A DNA stretch of 24,274 nucleotides, from positions 1 through 24,274 of IMG/VR virus record IMGVR_UViG_3300003177_000026; one strand, given 5' to 3'. Each line of letters begins with the position of its first letter. Position 1 is the stretch's first letter. A program made the position numbers and the translations under genes. This stretch comes from a virus. This document shows, piece by piece, positions 22,862-24,274 of the stretch. The notes under the pieces are model-generated. The model ran no database searches. It saw only the letters and a list, made by a program, of their open reading frames with translations, and was not told the origin of the DNA.

Positions 22862-22909
22862 TCCGTCTGTTTAGTAGAGTGTTGCACACACTCGTTTAAT
22901 AGAATTGTA
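22862..22909 (-). promoter_or_regulatory. Late leader element S: TACAAT, hairpin, ACTAA-n-AGACGGA
   Basis: Reading leftward: TACAAT (22909-22904), 10 bases, hairpin GAGTGT-GTGCA-ACACTC (22893-22877), ACTAAACAGACGGA (22875-22862), and ATG 22854. The hairpin is identical to leader J and structurally equal to leader W. It heads the whole late region. The three 12-bp repeats at 22923-22958 lie just upstream, where an activator could contact polymerase. Confidence 0.65.
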
Positions 22910-22922
22910 TCATAAAAAACTC

Positions 22923-22958
22923 AGTAAATTATTTAGTAAATTATTTAGTAAACTTTTT
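22923..22958. repeat. Three 12-bp tandem repeats upstream of the late promoter
   Basis: AGTAAATTATTT occurs at 22923 and 22935 exactly, and at 22947 with two changes. Spacing is about one helical turn. Each exact unit includes AGTAAATT, also the core of both repressor operators at the left end (396-403 and 438-445). This may be a binding array for the repressor or a late activator. Confidence 0.65.
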
Positions 22959-22987
22959 GTTGATTAGATTACGCTGTTTGCATTACA

Positions 22988-23019
22988 CTATTGCAACTTT
23001 TTAAATATAATTGCAATAG
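22988..23019. promoter_or_regulatory. 9-bp inverted repeat with TATAAT in its spacer
   Basis: CTATTGCAA and TTGCAATAG flank a 14-base AT-only-plus-one-C spacer (perfect arms). The plus strand reads TTACAC-17 bases-TATAAT (22983-23011), so a rightward promoter could be controlled by a protein bound here. The target would be a short antisense or regulatory RNA, since no rightward gene follows. Confidence 0.45.
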
Positions 23020-23060
23020 CTGTGCGCAATGCTTTGATTTGTTTAGTCGAATTTGAAAAA

Positions 23061-23154
23061 TGCAGTAACTGTGAGAATACGCGCCCCAGAACCACTCTCG
23101 AGAGCAATCATATCGTCAGAGTACCTTAAAGTATTTTACTCTCATCGTTACGCA
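23061..23154. ncRNA. Candidate structured RNA
   Basis: The segment is much richer in G and C than its surroundings and the ends pair: TGC-GTAAC with GTTAC-(T)-GCA, TGAGA with TCTCA, ATAC with GTAT, about 17 pairs with small bulges, and an inner ACTCT/AGAGT helix near the palindrome CTCTCGAGAG. Structured RNAs often stand out in this way in AT-rich genomes. The strand is undecided because the pairing works on either. On the leftward strand it also contains two tiny frames (9 and 22 codons) separated by CTC-TGA-C. Confidence 0.35.
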
Positions 23155-23163
23155 ACAGTTTAT

Positions 23164-23556
23164 TTACTTATAAAGTCCTGTACTCTTATCACCTTTGTTT
23201 AGCTTTCTCCACTTGAATTTCAACTCACTTACTTTCCCATTGTTTTCAGCTAAGACCTTTACTAGCTTTATCCCGCCAAAGTAAATCGCATCATTTACAT
23301 CCGACAAACAATATATAGCCTCACCATTACCAAATCTTATTCCAGTTGATATCTGTCTCTTTCCATTTCTAAAGTTAGTAACTATGTTCGCGTTATATAG
23401 ATATTTATCCATATTAGGATTTAACAAAGTTGCCATATTCTTACAATTATTCTCAGACTGTAAAACTAAAAATCTATCTTGCTGATTCATTGCACTTAGG
23501 TTTGTTCCTGCTGCTATCATAGCAATAATCATGCTAAATATTATTTTTTTCATCAT
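23164..23556 (-). CDS. Secreted small protein of unknown function
   Basis: The 130-aa product starts with a clear signal peptide: MMKKIIFSMIIAMIAAG followed by a probable cut after NLSA (about residue 22). The mature part is about 108 aa, beta-rich (YNANIVTNFRNGKRQISTGI, EAIYCLSD) with two cysteines (about 38 and 83) that could form a disulphide in the periplasm. Start is ATG 23556 or 23553, with GGAGAG just upstream. It has its own promoter and is followed by a non-coding region, so it looks like an independently expressed accessory gene. I recognise no family. Confidence 0.7.
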   Translation of the reverse strand: MMKKIIFSMIIAMIAAGTNLSAMNQQDRFLVLQSENNCKNMATLLNPNMDKYLYNANIVTNFRNGKRQISTGIRFGNGEAIYCLSDVNDAIYFGGIKLVKVLAENNGKVSELKFKWRKLNKGDKSTGLYK

Positions 23557-23580
23557 AACTCTCCATTTGAAATTTTTATT

Positions 23581-23586
23581 ATTATA
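23581..23586 (-). promoter_or_regulatory. -10 box of the secreted-protein promoter
   Basis: On the minus strand TATAAT lies about 25 bases before the start codon, preceded by two copies of CTTTTAGTT and no good -35 match. Weak -35 boxes are usual in Campylobacterota-type promoters. The TGTTGCAC between the copies echoes the leader hairpin sequence, perhaps by chance. Confidence 0.5.
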
Positions 23587-23625
23587 ACTAAAAGTGCAAC
23601 AAACTAAAAGCTGCGCTTAATGAGT

Positions 23626-23647
23626 TGAAGAAGTCTATTCTTCTTCA
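23626..23647. terminator. Weak 8-bp stem-loop after the upstream leftward genes
   Basis: TGAAGAAG and CTTCTTCA form a perfect 8-bp stem with a 6-nt loop, overlapping the stop codon of the 26-aa ORF. It has no U-run, so termination would be partial. It lies just before the secreted-protein promoter, which fits a transcription-unit boundary. Confidence 0.35.
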
Positions 23648-23725
23648 TTTACTTGGCTTATATACCCAGTCTCCTTTTCTTTTTCTAACCAATATCCATT
23701 TTGAAAAGCCTATTGATCTACTCAT
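23645..23725 (-). CDS. 26-aa basic peptide, coupled to the upstream gene
   Basis: The ATG overlaps the TGA of the preceding gene (ATGA), and GGAGAG lies 5-6 bases upstream, so translation is likely. The product MSRSIGFSKWILVRKRKG... ends DWVYKPSK and is strongly basic. I recognise no family. It is short enough that it may be fortuitous. Confidence 0.35.
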   Translation of the reverse strand: MSRSIGFSKWILVRKRKGDWVYKPSK

Positions 23726-24231
23726 AATTCTCTCCATCCTAATATCTCATCTTCTGTAATACTCTCATTCTCAAAGTAGTTCATATTCCATTGTCCGTTA
23801 AATAAGTCTGTTTGAGGATTTGCAACTGCGAAACACTTATCTGCTTCACTCACTATTATTTGTCTGTCTTTTGGAACTTCACTTCTTTTTAAAATGTCAT
23901 GCAATTCATTGATATTTCTGAAATATCTTATATTAATATTGTTTTTCTTTGCATATTCTATCTCCTTTTCCATTCCGTGTGATACTTCATTGCCTATATA
24001 AACATATAGATAATCGCACCCATCCATTAGCCTTAATGCGCTCTTCATGCCTAATTCTCTTTCAGACTGAACATTATCATCTAAGAACTGAGTGAGTGTC
24101 AGATGTGGAACTACTATATCATGGCCATGAATAGTTACTTTTCTACATATCTCTTTCGTTGTTTCGAGTTGTTCATTAAATTGCTTTTTTGTATCCGCTC
24201 TGTATTTGCTGCATATGTATATTCTACTCAC
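23722..24231 (-). CDS. DUF4406/DUF7768-like, nucleoside deoxyribosyltransferase-type protein, GTG start
   Basis: The 169-aa product opens with IYICSKYR (a Rossmann-like strand and loop), has VPHLTLTQFLDDN (about residues 41-53), then RLMDGCDYLYVYIGNEVSHGMEKEIEYAKK. These are the landmarks of phage SLOG/nucleoside 2-deoxyribosyltransferase-like proteins, with the S-x-GM-x-x-E motif that in the enzymes contacts nucleotide. A nucleotide-metabolism or signalling role is likely for the family, but the substrate is unknown. Start is GTG 24231 with GGAGAA 8 bases upstream. The last 60 residues are an added tail without clear similarity. Confidence 0.75.
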   Translation of the reverse strand: MSRIYICSKYRADTKKQFNEQLETTKEICRKVTIHGHDIVVPHLTLTQFLDDNVQSERELGMKSALRLMDGCDYLYVYIGNEVSHGMEKEIEYAKKNNINIRYFRNINELHDILKRSEVPKDRQIIVSEADKCFAVANPQTDLFNGQWNMNYFENESITEDEILGWREL

Positions 24232-24232
24232 G

Positions 24233-24274
24233 TTATTTCTCCAAACTGTCTTTTATTCTATTTGCATAGTGCAG
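24233..24274 (-). CDS. C-terminal end of a further leftward gene (partial)
   Basis: The leftward frame reads LHYANRIKDSLEK then TAA at 24235-24233, two bases before the GTG of the next gene. The TTTGGAGAA within it supplies that gene's ribosome binding site, a usual operon arrangement. Only 13 residues are visible. Confidence 0.4.
   Translation of the reverse strand: MHYANRIKDSLEK

Larger units (their letters stand above)
22855..23163. other. 309-bp non-coding region heading the late operon
   Basis: There is no credible protein gene of normal size here. From left to right it holds leader S, three 12-bp tandem repeats, a 9-bp inverted repeat with a TATAAT in its spacer, and a GC-rich segment able to fold into a long helix. 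It separates the late operon from the upstream leftward genes and is the likely control region for late expression. Confidence 0.6.

Noticed and set aside
22855-22887. Longer N-terminus for the small terminase
   Set aside because: It would read through the same leader hairpin. ATG 22854 follows GGAG at normal spacing.
22923-22958. CRISPR-like array
   Set aside because: The repeats are 12 bp, directly abutting and AT-only, with no spacers.
1-24274. Integrase, transposase, att sites, tRNA genes
   Set aside because: I looked for tyrosine or serine recombinase motifs, DDE transposase, tRNA cloverleaves and matching end repeats and saw none, so the phage ends and mode of integration cannot be stated.

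Overview
The window is most of a temperate, tailed-phage genome, probably an integrated prophage, in an AT-rich bacterium. Base composition, strong AAGGA/GGAG ribosome binding sites and TATAAT-type promoters would fit a Campylobacterota host (Sulfurimonas/Arcobacter-like), but no host marker gene is present, so the host is inferred. The phage has a contractile tail. It is mosaic: DNA packaging and head follow the phage lambda plan (Nu1/A/W/B/C-Nu3/D/E/FII), while tail and baseplate follow the phage Mu plan (gp37, gp38, sheath L, tube M, tail chaperone, tape measure, N, P, gp45, gp46, gp47, gp48, fibre).

Layout. (1) 1-420: leftward early region, with a partial gene at the edge, a 78-aa small protein, and a consensus leftward promoter (TTGACA-18-TATAAT) overlapped by an inverted-repeat operator that has a second half-copy 42 bp away. 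(2) 465-2058, rightward: an S24/CI-type repressor, a 36-aa membrane peptide and a membrane-anchored WYL-like/TerB-like protein. These look like the genes expressed in the lysogen. (3) 2060-22854, leftward: one long late region. In transcription order it holds terminase small and large subunits, head-tail joining protein, portal, protease with nested scaffold, decoration protein, major capsid, head completion, tail terminator, DUF2635, sheath, tube, tail chaperone with -1 frameshift, tape measure, N/P/45/46/47/48 baseplate genes, fibre and fibre-associated protein, DUF1353, two holin-like proteins around a membrane-anchored protein, an M15 endolysin and a basic virion-like protein. (4) 22855-23163: a 309-bp non-coding regulatory region with 12-bp tandem repeats, a 9-bp inverted repeat and a GC-rich structured segment. 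(5) 23164-24274, leftward: a secreted small protein with its own promoter, a 26-aa coupled ORF, a DUF4406/DUF7768-like protein and the tail of one further gene.

How it works together. The repressor region sits between divergent early and lysogeny genes. The late region appears to be punctuated by three near-identical leaders (before terS, before the gpW-like gene and before the baseplate J gene). Each has a TATAAT-like box, a hairpin with constant GTGCA loop and covarying stem, and an ACTAA-n-AGACGGA ribosome-binding block. They divide the late genes into packaging, head/tail-tube and baseplate/lysis blocks. A canonical GGGAAAG slippery site in the tail chaperone gene gives the usual extended chaperone. 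The major capsid gene is broken by an apparent one-base deletion at codon 14, which matters for whether the phage can make particles. No integrase, transposase, tRNA, rRNA, IS element or CRISPR array is visible in the window.
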